This document shows, piece by piece, positions 37,401-46,322 of a DNA stretch of 64,000 nucleotides. This DNA is from JAUILH01 sp965230535 (lineage in GTDB: Bacteria; Bacteroidota; Bacteroidia; Flavobacteriales_D; JAUILH01): positions 1,860,001 through 1,924,000 of the forward strand of contig OZ246009.1 in the NCBI GenBank assembly GCA_965230535.1. The letters run 5' to 3'. Positions within the stretch are counted from its first letter, which is position 1, and each line of letters starts with the position of its first letter. A model generated the notes under the pieces. It was not told the origin of the DNA. It saw only the letters and a list, made by a program, of their open reading frames with translations, and did no database searches. The position numbers and the translations under genes were made by a program.

Positions 37401-37516
37401 GTCAGAATTCAAAGCAACATTAAGATTATCGAAAAGCCTCTTGAAATATAGGTATAAGACGAATGGATTTATTTTTGCGACGAGCTTATGAATTCAATCT
37501 GAAAAACTCCTCGTTG
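37401..37516. repeat. Direct repeat copy 2 (3' end of the LytTR gene plus operator/leader)
   Basis: The partner of 36914-37030, at an offset of 486-487 bp. It covers the last ~10 codons of the intact regulator gene, its stop, and about 85 bp beyond. Confidence 0.75.
37455..37484. promoter_or_regulatory. Paired 9-bp direct repeat, candidate LytTR operator (site 2)
   Basis: taagacgaa (37455-37463) and tgcgacgag (37476-37484), 21 bp start to start, directly after the regulator stop codon. It is the most diverged of the three pairs. Confidence 0.4.
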
Positions 37517-40134
37517 AATTCTTTTAAAGCCCCTTGATAGGTCTTGCCGATTGGAATTTTTTCGCTCCCTATGGTAAGGTGCTTTTCTGCAATACCATCA
37601 ATTTTGTTTTTCTGAACAATGAAAGAACGGTGTACCCGAATGAATTTTAATTTGTTCAGTTCGTCTTCCATCTTATTCAAAGTGGATCTATAGAGATATT
37701 TCTTACTACGGGTATTTATTTCAACATAATTCTTGTAAGATTGAACATACAATATCTCATTGTCATTTATCCTGATCTTCTGTTTGTCAACTTCAATAAA
37801 TACATAGTCCTGCTTACCAAGTTTCTTCAGTAGTCGATTGAAAATCTCTTGTTGGACATGTTTGTTATAAACTAAAAGTTTGAGTTTGAACGCCAGTATG
37901 ATTAGTGCTATGAAAAACAAAACAACACTTAGTATAAACCAGGTGGTTTGCCAAAATGGTGGTGAGATGGTAAAACTGAGAACTACAGGATCACTCCAAA
38001 CACCATCTTCATTTTGAGCTCTAACTTCAAAACGATATTCTCCTGGTGGCAGAGATGGGTATTCTACCGTTCTTAACATGGTTTGTCTCCACTTAGAGTC
38101 GACACCAATCAGCCGATATTCATAGACGACCTCTCCCATGCTTTTATAGTTGAGACCTTCGAAATCTATTTTGATGAAGTTCTGATCATATGAAAGCTCA
38201 TAATCATTCTTACTGTTTTGAGAGTTGACTTTGAAAGAGGTAATGTATACTTCCATCGGAGTCAGGTTTTTGCTTAGTTGTGATTTATCCAGTTTTACAA
38301 GTCCTGCTGGTGTTCCAACATAAATTAAATTTCCATATGATTTTATGTGCATGATTTCATTGGATATCAGGCCATGTTTTCTGCTCAAATTAACAAGTTC
38401 ACAACTATAATCATCTCTAAGATTTAGTTTTACTAGTCCTTTATTCGTGCCCACCCATATATTCCTATCCATATCAACATGGATACTCCTTATCAGGTTT
38501 GAAGGCAGACCATCTGCGGTTGTTATTCTTCTCAGAAGGCCATTGCCTTTTACAACCAAGAGTCCATTCTCTTTTGTGCCAACTAACAAATGATGGGTAT
38601 ATTTCTCGAATGAGCTTATGGATGAAGAAAAAAACTGGTGTCCTGAAAAGTCGGTTACTTTACCACGCTTGTATACTTTGAGTCCAAGATTGGTTCCAAG
38701 TATAATGGTGTTGTTATAGTCAATTATACTTGAACACCAATTTTCAAAACGACTTCCTGAATACTCAAAAATAAAATTGGTGTCAATTTTTCTCACAAAG
38801 AACAGCCCAGAATTGCTTATTCCAAAAAAAGTGTCAGATTTTACTACTAAATCTCTAAACCAATCATTGCTGACGAGTTTCGAATGAAAAGAGTCTTTAA
38901 TTTGATGTATTCCTAATTCGTTACAATAAAGCAGAGAGCTGTCTGTATAGTTATATTTAATATGCTTGCACTTGTTTTCTGAAATTAGTTCAAATGGGTT
39001 TCTGTCATTGTTTTCTGTAATGCTACTTTCAAATAACTTATCATTTTCAGTAAGTACAAAAATTCGTTTATCAACAGTATCAATTTCAAGGTCTCTAACA
39101 CCTTTAGGAATATCAACACTTATTTTATTGGATGGAAGGAAGTATATCCCATTGTTGAGAGATAGAAACCATAAGCTCTCATGTTTATCTATGTATACTC
39201 TGGAGATATCTTGACCATCAAAATAATGGTTAACAATTTCAATGGAATCTGATTTAAGTTGACATTGAAAGACGCCCTGGCGTTGAACAGAAAGCCACAA
39301 AAACTTACCGTCGTATAAAGTTGAAAAAACATGGTCATGGATAAAGGAAAATCCATGAACGACCTTGGTTGAACATGTTTTGGGGTTGATTAAGTAAGCC
39401 TTATCACCATACAGATAATAGAAGATTTCATCTTTAACCTTATCGACAGTTTTTTTTTCGAATTCTCTGTTGTGTGAGCCAATTATTGGATTAAAAAAGC
39501 ATGCTGTCGTTCCTTCATTTCTAATACATATTGTATCTCTGTAGTTGCTATTTGAATATTGCCAGGGAGGTTTAACCCAGTCAAATCCCCAGGCAAAAGA
39601 ACCAGAGTCCTGGTTGATAAAAATGGTTTTTTCCTGAGCCTGTCTTTTATAATGATTGATTTTTCCGTTAAATGTGACTTTGACCAAACCTTTTCTAATA
39701 AACCCCATCCAAATATTATTATATTCATCAATGGAGAAACTTTGCAATTGGCCTTTGCCTGATAAGGTTTTAAGTATTCGATCATTGTATTTATAGGGAT
39801 GAATTTTGCCTTTATAATAATAGGAAAGCTGACAATTGAAAGTACCAAACCATATTCTTCCTTTTTGGTCTTCTCTTATCAAAAAAACAGTGTTATCGGT
39901 TAAACCATTATTTGTATTGAAATTTTCAAACTCGTAACCATTAAATCGACTTACCCCGGCATCTGTGGCGAACCACATATAACCTTTGGAATCTTGAAAC
40001 GCAGAGTACACCTGAGAACTTGGAAGTCCATCATTCATTGTGTAATTTATGTGTGAAAAGGAAACACTCTGAGAAAGAGTAAAGTTGATAAACCCTAAAC
40101 ACAAGCATAGTAGAATGTAAGGTGGGTGTTTCAT
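37486..40134 (-). CDS. Membrane-bound two-component-propeller regulator with LytTR DNA-binding domain
   Basis: An 882-residue one-component regulator. The signal peptide ends TLSQ (residue 22). Periplasmic Reg_prop propeller repeats (about 30-640) include GMPSSQ-like NDGLPSSQVYSAFQDSKGYMW, GRIWFGT, NIWMGF and NIWVGTNKGLVKLN. Then a Y_Y_Y domain (about 655-720, YEYRLIGVDSKWRQT, LPPGEYRFEVRAQNEDG), one TM helix (about 728-750) and a cytoplasmic LytTR domain (about 775-882, ILYVQSYKNYVEI, FIRVHRSFIV, IPIGKTY). It resembles hybrid two-component sensors of polysaccharide utilisation, but with LytTR in place of the kinase. It could sense a surface ligand and bind the paired repeats nearby. Confidence 0.9.
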   Translation of the reverse strand: MKHPPYILLCLCLGFINFTLSQSVSFSHINYTMNDGLPSSQVYSAFQDSKGYMWFATDAGVSRFNGYEFENFNTNNGLTDNTVFLIREDQKGRIWFGTFNCQLSYYYKGKIHPYKYNDRILKTLSGKGQLQSFSIDEYNNIWMGFIRKGLVKVTFNGKINHYKRQAQEKTIFINQDSGSFAWGFDWVKPPWQYSNSNYRDTICIRNEGTTACFFNPIIGSHNREFEKKTVDKVKDEIFYYLYGDKAYLINPKTCSTKVVHGFSFIHDHVFSTLYDGKFLWLSVQRQGVFQCQLKSDSIEIVNHYFDGQDISRVYIDKHESLWFLSLNNGIYFLPSNKISVDIPKGVRDLEIDTVDKRIFVLTENDKLFESSITENNDRNPFELISENKCKHIKYNYTDSSLLYCNELGIHQIKDSFHSKLVSNDWFRDLVVKSDTFFGISNSGLFFVRKIDTNFIFEYSGSRFENWCSSIIDYNNTIILGTNLGLKVYKRGKVTDFSGHQFFSSSISSFEKYTHHLLVGTKENGLLVVKGNGLLRRITTADGLPSNLIRSIHVDMDRNIWVGTNKGLVKLNLRDDYSCELVNLSRKHGLISNEIMHIKSYGNLIYVGTPAGLVKLDKSQLSKNLTPMEVYITSFKVNSQNSKNDYELSYDQNFIKIDFEGLNYKSMGEVVYEYRLIGVDSKWRQTMLRTVEYPSLPPGEYRFEVRAQNEDGVWSDPVVLSFTISPPFWQTTWFILSVVLFFIALIILAFKLKLLVYNKHVQQEIFNRLLKKLGKQDYVFIEVDKQKIRINDNEILYVQSYKNYVEINTRSKKYLYRSTLNKMEDELNKLKFIRVHRSFIVQKNKIDGIAEKHLTIGSEKIPIGKTYQGALKEFNEEFFRLNS

Positions 40135-40213
40135 GTCATTAGGTCATATACATATATTTACGATAAACATACAACTTCATTTCATTATCCAGATACAATG
40201 TTAATCGATCCTA

Positions 40214-41443
40214 TTATTTACTTGAATCTATAATCAACTCTATTCCCTTGTTCAAAGTCTCGTCTTCGGAAATGGTGGTTTGTTGAACGTAATTAGTAGG
40301 GACGTATTGTTCTCTCAAGGTCCCATTTACATGGTATAATTTGGCGGTAGAAAGTTTGTATCCATAATACTGGTGTTTGAATCCAAAGTCATAGACCTCC
40401 CCAGCTAACCTTCGCATTTCTGAACCCACTATATGAGCCCTTTCCATGCCTTCAAAACCAACGGCAAGTCCTTCTCCCATACTGCCTGTCCAGCGACCAA
40501 CCAATACGGCCACGGGTTTCTCATACTGTTCCGAACGTGGGGTTACATATTCAACCCAACTCCTTTCAACATCAGGATTTCCTTCTGATCGAGCCATGTA
40601 AGAATGCTTCTGATATGGTCTGGGCTCACTGATGAATCGACTCATAATTCCACGAGCTTCATATGAATCCCCTCCAAATATTGTATTTCTCAAATCTATA
40701 ATGAGCCCTTTTGTATCTGATAACTGATCGAGGGCTTTGTCAAATTCACGGACTAAATTGTCGTTTCCAAGTGAGTTGTTTATGCGTATTACACCAATCC
40801 CATCTATGATTTGAACGCTTAATAAACTGGAGTCTCTTCGAATTACAATGCTGTCAATGTCAAGCTTAAATTTCTTCTTACCACGTAATTTTAATGTCAA
40901 TATGCGTGGCTCATTGTAGCGCCCGGACAGGATTTTGTTAACGATCCATTCTTTCACTTCCGGATTACTTTTGTCGTTGCAATGGCATGGAAAATCCTTA
41001 ATGGCTTGTTCAATATCAGTTCCATTGAATTCAAGAATTTCGGCTCCAATAATCTCCTTGTCCAGCTTCTCTATTTGCGTTTGCCATATGTTTGAGATAA
41101 TTGGCTTTTCATTCTTTATAGTAGAATAAATTGGAGAAAACAGTCGGTATGAAGATTTCCTGTTTGTACGCAGAGTGAGGTGATTATCGTAAAATTCATC
41201 AAGTAAGTATTCAAAAAACAGAACTGTTTCTTCTTCCGTCTTTATGTTTTGAATTTCATTCGAATAATACTCCCTAATACAGTTCAGATCAACGTTTTTT
41301 TCCTTGAGGTAAACATAGTTTTGTGCTATGTCATTGATAATCTCATCCAAGTCCTCTTTGATTTTGTTGTGGTCAATCGAATCGTTTTGCGAATAACAAT
41401 TCAAGGAAAGCAAAGCGACCAGTCCTGTAATTAGGTGTTTCAT
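40214..41443 (-). CDS. S41 family peptidase, secreted
   Basis: A 409-residue protein with a signal peptide ending CYSQ (residue 19). A helical N-terminal domain (about 20-110) precedes a peptidase_S41 core (about 205-390). The core shows IIDLRNTIFGGDSYEARGI, the Ser in GRWTGSMGEG (about 321) and VGSEMRRLAGEVYDFGF, where the basic residue of the dyad would be expected. There is no clear PDZ domain, which separates it from the CtpA-type enzyme at 97-1893 and places it with tricorn-like/IRBP-like members. The substrate is unknown. It lies 80 bp upstream, in the sense of the leftward strand, of the LytTR regulator gene. Confidence 0.82.
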   Translation of the reverse strand: MKHLITGLVALLSLNCYSQNDSIDHNKIKEDLDEIINDIAQNYVYLKEKNVDLNCIREYYSNEIQNIKTEEETVLFFEYLLDEFYDNHLTLRTNRKSSYRLFSPIYSTIKNEKPIISNIWQTQIEKLDKEIIGAEILEFNGTDIEQAIKDFPCHCNDKSNPEVKEWIVNKILSGRYNEPRILTLKLRGKKKFKLDIDSIVIRRDSSLLSVQIIDGIGVIRINNSLGNDNLVREFDKALDQLSDTKGLIIDLRNTIFGGDSYEARGIMSRFISEPRPYQKHSYMARSEGNPDVERSWVEYVTPRSEQYEKPVAVLVGRWTGSMGEGLAVGFEGMERAHIVGSEMRRLAGEVYDFGFKHQYYGYKLSTAKLYHVNGTLREQYVPTNYVQQTTISEDETLNKGIELIIDSSK

Positions 41444-41493
41444 TTAATTTCTCTTTTGTTTATTTAAATCTTTTGTGAACCTGGGGGGATAAC

Positions 41494-41524
41494 AAAAACC
41501 ACAGCTTTACGGGCCGTGGTTTTC
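41494..41524 (-). terminator. Terminator downstream of lysS
   Basis: Stem aaaaccac (41495-41502) with gtggtttt (41516-41523) around a 13-nt loop, and T residues on the leftward side. It lies 27 bp past the lysS stop. Confidence 0.75.
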
Positions 41525-41549
41525 TTTATACTAAATTCATTATTTCTAT

Positions 41550-43253
41550 TTATTCCTCAACCAAATCAACGATCAAGGCATCATCAGTTTTTGTCACCTT
41601 GGTGAGGCCATGCTTGGCCAACCCTTTAATGCCTTTATCCCACTGCTTGTTTGATAATCCTGCAGCTTCTTTAAGCACGTTTAAGTCCATAGATTGCTCT
41701 TTGGAAAGGATGTCGAAGATGAGTTTTTCATTCTCGGTCAATTCAGGTCCCTTTTTGAATACTTCCGGCTTCATTTGCGGGAAGAATAACACTTCCTGAA
41801 TAGAATCATTGTTGGTCATGAACATGGTCAATCGATCAATTCCAATTCCAATTCCTGAAGTAGGGGGCATTCCGTATTCCAATGCACGAACGAAATCCAA
41901 ATCCATATACATGGCTTCATCATCACCACCACTTAAAAGAGCTGCTTGCTCTTCAAACCTTTCTTTTTGATCAATAGGATCATTTAGCTCAGAGTAGGCA
42001 TTGGCCAGTTCTTTTCCAAGTACCATTAACTCAAAACGCTCCGTTAATTCAGGATTGTCTCTATGTTTCTTACATAGCGGAGACATCTCAACCGGATAGT
42101 CCGTGATAAAAGTTGGTTGGATATAGTTGCCTTCTGCTTTTTCACCAAAAATCTCGTCGATCAACTTGGCTTTACCCATGGTTTCATCAGTTTCGATTCC
42201 CATGCTTTCGCAAGCTGCTTTTAGTTCCTCAACAGATTTTCCATTGATATCAAAGCCAGTGTGTTCCAAAATGGCATCACGCATGCTCACTCTTGGATAT
42301 GGTGCTTTAAAGTCTACTTTGTGCTCTCCAAACTGAACTTCAGTGGTTCCATGAACATCCATGGCAATCTTTGCCAGCATATCTTCTGTAAAGGACATCA
42401 TCCACTTATAGTCTTTGTAAGACACATACAGTTCCATTTGAGTAAACTCAGGGTTATGGGTTTTGTCCATCCCTTCATTTCTGAAATCCTTGGCAAACTC
42501 ATAAACACCTTCAAATCCACCAACAATCAATCTTTTCAAATAAAGCTCATTGGCAATTCTCAAATACAAAGGCACATCCAAAGCATTGTGGTGCGTAACA
42601 AATGGTCGGGCAGAGGCGCCTCCCGGAATGGACTGCAAAATAGGTGTTTCAACTTCTAAGTATCCTTTGCTGCCCAGGTAATCTCTCATAGAACGAAGAA
42701 TCTGGCTTCTTTTAATAAAGGTGTCCTTCACGTGAGGATTCACAGCCAAATCGACATAACGTTGTCTGTATCTCAATTCAGGATCAGTAAATGCATCATG
42801 CACATTTCCATCTTTGTCCGTTTTAGGAAGCGGAAGTGGCTTTAATGACTTAGACAACATGGTGAACTCTTTTACCGAAACAGATTTTTCTCCAACCTGA
42901 GTAGTAAAGAGTGAACCTCTGATGCCAATGAAATCACCCAAATCAGTTAGCTTCTTAAAGACATCATTGTACATGACCTTATCATCTCCGGGACACATTT
43001 CGTCTCTGTTGAAATAAACCTGAACTCTTCCTTCAGCATCCTGAATTTCAGCAAAAGACGCTTTACCCATAATTCGTCTGCTCATCAACCTTCCTGCAAT
43101 GATGACTTCCTTACCTTCTTCAAAATTCTCCTTTATGTCAGTAGAAGAACTGTTGATAGGAAATTCGGCCGCAGGATAAGGCTCAATACCCAATTCGCGT
43201 AGTTTTTGTAACGATTCTCTTCGTTGAATCTCTTGTTCTGAAAGTTGTGCCAT
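41550..43253 (-). CDS. lysS: Lysine--tRNA ligase, class II
   Basis: A 567-residue synthetase that charges tRNA-Lys. An N-terminal OB-fold anticodon-binding domain (about 55-160, IIAGRLMSRRIMGKASFAEI) precedes the class II catalytic core. Motif 1 lies near RSQILRSMRDYLGSKGYLEVETP, motif 2 in FRNEGMDKTHNPEFTQME, and motif 3 in GMPPTSGIGIGIDRLTM. About 65 extra C-terminal residues (TENEKLIFDILSKEQS to VDLVEE) form a winged-helix-like tail beyond the usual ~500-residue enzyme, as in other Bacteroidota LysRS proteins I recall. A strong promoter lies immediately upstream and a terminator downstream, so it is monocistronic. Confidence 0.96.
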   Translation of the reverse strand: MAQLSEQEIQRRESLQKLRELGIEPYPAAEFPINSSSTDIKENFEEGKEVIIAGRLMSRRIMGKASFAEIQDAEGRVQVYFNRDEMCPGDDKVMYNDVFKKLTDLGDFIGIRGSLFTTQVGEKSVSVKEFTMLSKSLKPLPLPKTDKDGNVHDAFTDPELRYRQRYVDLAVNPHVKDTFIKRSQILRSMRDYLGSKGYLEVETPILQSIPGGASARPFVTHHNALDVPLYLRIANELYLKRLIVGGFEGVYEFAKDFRNEGMDKTHNPEFTQMELYVSYKDYKWMMSFTEDMLAKIAMDVHGTTEVQFGEHKVDFKAPYPRVSMRDAILEHTGFDINGKSVEELKAACESMGIETDETMGKAKLIDEIFGEKAEGNYIQPTFITDYPVEMSPLCKKHRDNPELTERFELMVLGKELANAYSELNDPIDQKERFEEQAALLSGGDDEAMYMDLDFVRALEYGMPPTSGIGIGIDRLTMFMTNNDSIQEVLFFPQMKPEVFKKGPELTENEKLIFDILSKEQSMDLNVLKEAAGLSNKQWDKGIKGLAKHGLTKVTKTDDALIVDLVEE

Positions 43254-43273
43254 GCCTTAAATTATTGAGCCTG

Positions 43274-43303
43274 CAAAGATAATTTAAAAAGCGTGAAAGC
43301 AAA
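43274..43303 (-). promoter_or_regulatory. lysS promoter
   Basis: On the minus strand TTTG (43303-43300), an 18-bp spacer, then TATCTTTG (43281-43274). This is a near-perfect Bacteroidota -33/-7 pair about 20 bp before the lysS ATG. Confidence 0.75.
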
Positions 43304-43406
43304 AGGACATGTGAGACAACTTTTACCAAGTGAGGCGGACTGTTGACCATCTTTAGCTTTTCTTAACTACATGGTCGATCTATGTTTGTTTCCGAACAAA
43401 AAGACA

Positions 43407-45155
43407 ATGATTATGAAAAAAGAACTAATACTTTTTGGGTTTATCATGTTGATGCTTAATCCGGTATCGGCCAGTAAAGTTGACTCAAAAATATCTGAAG
43501 TCACAGTGTATCTGAATGGGGCACAAGTGTATAGAAAAGCGAAAAGCTATGTTAAGAAAGGAACAAATCAGATCATTATCAATGATGTATCACCTTATCT
43601 CAATACAAAAAGTATCCAGGCGAGTTGCTCAAACTTTGCACTCATATTGGATGTTAAACACAACATTGAATACAATAATCCAACGAATGTCTCGGAACCA
43701 TTGCCGGAAAGAATTCTGAATTCGATTTCTACGCTGGAAGACACTTTGTTTTATGTAAATCTACGGTTAGACAAGGTTAGAAATCAATTGAACAATCTGA
43801 CAACCGAGAAGAAGATCATTACCAACAATAAAACCATCAGAGGAGAAGGGAGGTCAGATTCTTTGGCCATTTTCATGGTGGCTGTGGACTTTTATCATGA
43901 AAGGTTGGAGATCATTGAATCTCAAATCATGAACCTGAAGATCAATGAACACAAACTGAATCATAGAAGAAGTAAGGCTCAAACTGAGTTGAATGAATTG
44001 AGGAATTACAGTAAACACAAAACTGTAAAACCAGTGGTGAAGCCACAGGTGCATCAAATTGTCCTGACCGTGCATGCAGACTATGCTTCTGAAGTAAGCT
44101 TTGACGTGAATTATTTAGTGAATCGTGCGGGATGGGTGCCATCTTATGATTTAAGAGCAAAGTCGGTAAGTGATCCGGTTAATCTGACATATAAAGCCAG
44201 TATTTTTCAGAAAACGGGAGAAGACTGGGACAATGTTAAGCTTACCCTCTCAACATTCAATCAACAATGTAGCTTCACACTTCCAACTCTGGCTGTATGG
44301 GAGATCATGGATAAAATCAAATTCGAACGAATCAAACACAGTCAGGCATATAAAAAAGAAAAAGGACTGATTGATGATGGTTATGCTGCCAATCAATTTT
44401 ATGGAAACCTGCATAGCAATACAGTTATGAATACTGAAATGCCTACCAGTAGGGCAACTTTCAACAATGCTAAAATTGCTGCCGGGTATGAAAACATTGG
44501 GAATGATGAGTTCATATTGCCTCCAAGTTTGGTGTCCAACACAGATAAAACCTTATCCAATATCGAGTTTAAGATTAAAAACAAATACTCGATTCCGGCA
44601 GACGGGAAAGAAACCATGTTGGTAGTGAAAAATGTAGGACTCAATTCCAAGTTCGATTACATTTCCGTACCAAAGGTGAATACAGATGCTTTCTTGCTGG
44701 CGAATATTACCAATTGGAGAGAACTCAGTATTCTGCCAGCAAAGGCCAACATCTATTTCGACAATTCTTTTGTTGGTGAGACGGAGATCAGACCGAAGAA
44801 TATGAAGGATACCATGACGCTTGCTGTTGGACGAGAAAGAGGCATTGAGATCACCAGAAAGAAAATTGATGACGATTCCAAAACCAAATTAATTGGTAAG
44901 AATAAGACCAGAGAAATCACAATTGAACTGGTGGTTAAAAACACCAACCGATCTATTGCGGACATCAATATCAAAGATCAAATTCCAATTTCGAAAGACG
45001 AGAAGATCAAGATTAAGCAGGTAAATCTGGATGGTGCAAATCTTGAAGAACTTTCAGGTCTGCTAAGCTGGAAGTTAAAACTAAAACCCGGAGAAACGGA
45101 GATTATTAAGTTCACGTATCAGATCATTCACGACAAGGAGATTGACGTGATTTAA
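43407..45155 (+). CDS. Mucoidy inhibitor MuiA-like protein (DUF4140/DUF4139)
   Basis: A 582-residue exported protein. The ATG at 43407 (MIMKKELILF) gives a signal peptide ending PVSAS; an ATG at 43413 is equally possible. A DUF4140 N-terminal domain follows (about 28-125, ISEVTVYLNGAQVYRKA), then a long coiled coil (about 110-200, IESQIMNLKINEHKLNHRRS), and DUF4139 to the end (about 215-582, VLTVHADYASEVSFDVNYLV, GWVPSYDLRA, TGEDWDNVKLTLST, LPAKANIYFDNSFVGE, LKPGETEIIKFTYQI). The family is named for a mucoidy phenotype; the biochemical role is unknown. The terminator directly after it is interrupted, in duplicate, by the neighbouring island. Confidence 0.85.
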   Translation: MIMKKELILFGFIMLMLNPVSASKVDSKISEVTVYLNGAQVYRKAKSYVKKGTNQIIINDVSPYLNTKSIQASCSNFALILDVKHNIEYNNPTNVSEPLPERILNSISTLEDTLFYVNLRLDKVRNQLNNLTTEKKIITNNKTIRGEGRSDSLAIFMVAVDFYHERLEIIESQIMNLKINEHKLNHRRSKAQTELNELRNYSKHKTVKPVVKPQVHQIVLTVHADYASEVSFDVNYLVNRAGWVPSYDLRAKSVSDPVNLTYKASIFQKTGEDWDNVKLTLSTFNQQCSFTLPTLAVWEIMDKIKFERIKHSQAYKKEKGLIDDGYAANQFYGNLHSNTVMNTEMPTSRATFNNAKIAAGYENIGNDEFILPPSLVSNTDKTLSNIEFKIKNKYSIPADGKETMLVVKNVGLNSKFDYISVPKVNTDAFLLANITNWRELSILPAKANIYFDNSFVGETEIRPKNMKDTMTLAVGRERGIEITRKKIDDDSKTKLIGKNKTREITIELVVKNTNRSIADINIKDQIPISKDEKIKIKQVNLDGANLEELSGLLSWKLKLKPGETEIIKFTYQIIHDKEIDVI

Positions 45156-45163
45156 TCAAGGGG

Positions 45164-45190
45164 AAGCCAGCAAATTTGCTGGCTTTTTTT
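45164..45190 (+). terminator. Terminator of the MuiA-like gene
   Basis: Perfect palindrome aagccagcaaa/tttgctggctt (45164-45185) followed by a run of T residues, 9 bp after the stop codon. Its right-hand 19 bp recur exactly at 47188-47206. Confidence 0.9.
45171..45189 (+). repeat. 19-bp direct repeat, left copy
   Basis: caaatttgctggctttttt, the 3' half of the MuiA-gene terminator plus its T run. It is identical to 47188-47206 and marks the left border of the putative island. Confidence 0.85.
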
Positions 45191-45590
45191 GTTTTACAAT
45201 GATTAAATTAGTTTAGACGAAAGAAGAGGTATGAAATTTGAATTTGGGAATGTCATTTTGGAAAAGCGAACATGGGGGGGAACTATCAACACTCTTGATG
45301 GGGGCTTTGAAGGTCTGTGTATAAAAGATTTTACAAGGATTGGGAGATCTAGATGCAGATAGGCAAGGGCGACCCCACGATTCGGTGCATGTTCAACTTC
45401 TATGCGATTCTGGATGTGTATCTCAGTGAATTGATTGATTATTAAGGATTTCAGGGAGGGTAAAACCACTGAATGTAGTGAGAGAAACAGCAATAATTTC
45501 TCCTATAATTGTTGCTGTGGTAGAACATCCTTGATGAATTTCATATGTAGTTCCCAATTTTATGAAGATGTATTTATTAATTCTGATGTG
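45190..45590. other. 401-bp leader region of the putative island, no convincing gene
   Basis: A 43-codon plus-strand frame at 45231-45362 (MKFEFGNVILEKR start) contains a run of seven G residues at 45274-45280, unusual in this AT-rich DNA. A second open stretch follows to about 45444, and frames on both strands are short and overlapping. None shows a domain. It may be decayed coding sequence or a long leader for the two-gene cassette. Confidence 0.35.
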
Positions 45591-46313
45591 ATGAGTTCGA
45601 AGAAGTCAACTTTTGGTAAAATTATCGGATTTATTAGTTTGCTTGTAGGGGCCTTTTTAATCTATGGTAGTTGTACTGAAATTGTAGATTACGGATACCA
45701 CATACTTGGTGCCATCATCTTCCTCATTCTACTAGGGTTGATTCTGGCATTTCCTTTCGTTGGCCCTTTATTAGGAAGGATATTCGTGTCGGTTGACCAA
45801 TTTGGAAATACATTAGCCTTGGGAAATCCAGATAATACTATCTCTGCACGAGTTGGATATTTTGCAAATCATCCTGAAAGACATTTATTTCGAAGATTGG
45901 CCTGGAAAAAATATTGGAACTTTCTACAAGGGTTCATTAACTTAACATTCCTGCCTTGGGATGGACCAAACCACTGTTATGATGCCTATCTCAATAGTGC
46001 GGGTAATGAATACCCTGAAATACCTGGTTATGAAAAGCTCGCATTGTTTATCATAACCTTCTTTGTAGGGTTGTCTTGTGTAATTCTTTTACCTGTTTTT
46101 CACTTAATTGGCTGGCCGTACAGATACTTCATAGAGCGTAGGGACAAACGACTTGAGAATGTCCATAAGCATCTACAGGGAGTAGAGAGAAAATTAAATG
46201 GTGTGCTTCTAGAATTAGATAGGATTCCTGCTGTGAATGCTGGCATAAAGAAGAAATCAACGGATATGCTTAGCAAGGCGAAGGTCGTTCATGTGGAAAT
46301 TGGCAAAAAATAA
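45591..46313 (+). CDS. Multi-pass membrane protein of unknown function (island gene 1)
   Basis: 240 residues from the ATG at 45591 (MSSKKSTFGK); the frame is open 52 codons upstream, but that part has no structure. Two TM helices at the N-terminus (about 10-32, IIGFISLLVGAFLIYG, and 36-64, ILGAIIFLILLGLILAF) are followed by a cytoplasmic or periplasmic loop. That loop has a compact motif DQFGNTLALGNPDNTISARVGYF and a later DGPNHCYDAYL. A further TM follows (about 150-175), then a helical, coiled-coil C-terminus rich in Lys and Arg. The DQxxNxxxxGxxDxTISxR ... HC pattern recalls small proteins seen in phages and mobile elements of other phyla; this is from memory and unverified. It is co-directional with gene 2, 9 bp apart. 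Confidence 0.7.
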   Translation: MSSKKSTFGKIIGFISLLVGAFLIYGSCTEIVDYGYHILGAIIFLILLGLILAFPFVGPLLGRIFVSVDQFGNTLALGNPDNTISARVGYFANHPERHLFRRLAWKKYWNFLQGFINLTFLPWDGPNHCYDAYLNSAGNEYPEIPGYEKLALFIITFFVGLSCVILLPVFHLIGWPYRYFIERRDKRLENVHKHLQGVERKLNGVLLELDRIPAVNAGIKKKSTDMLSKAKVVHVEIGKK

Positions 46314-46322
46314 AGAACGTGC

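Noticed and set aside
45203..45493. 96-codon minus-strand frame in the leader of the putative island
   Set aside because: It has no recognisable domain; the low-complexity Pro/Leu/Ser translation resembles random open frame. Recorded only as part of the leader region.
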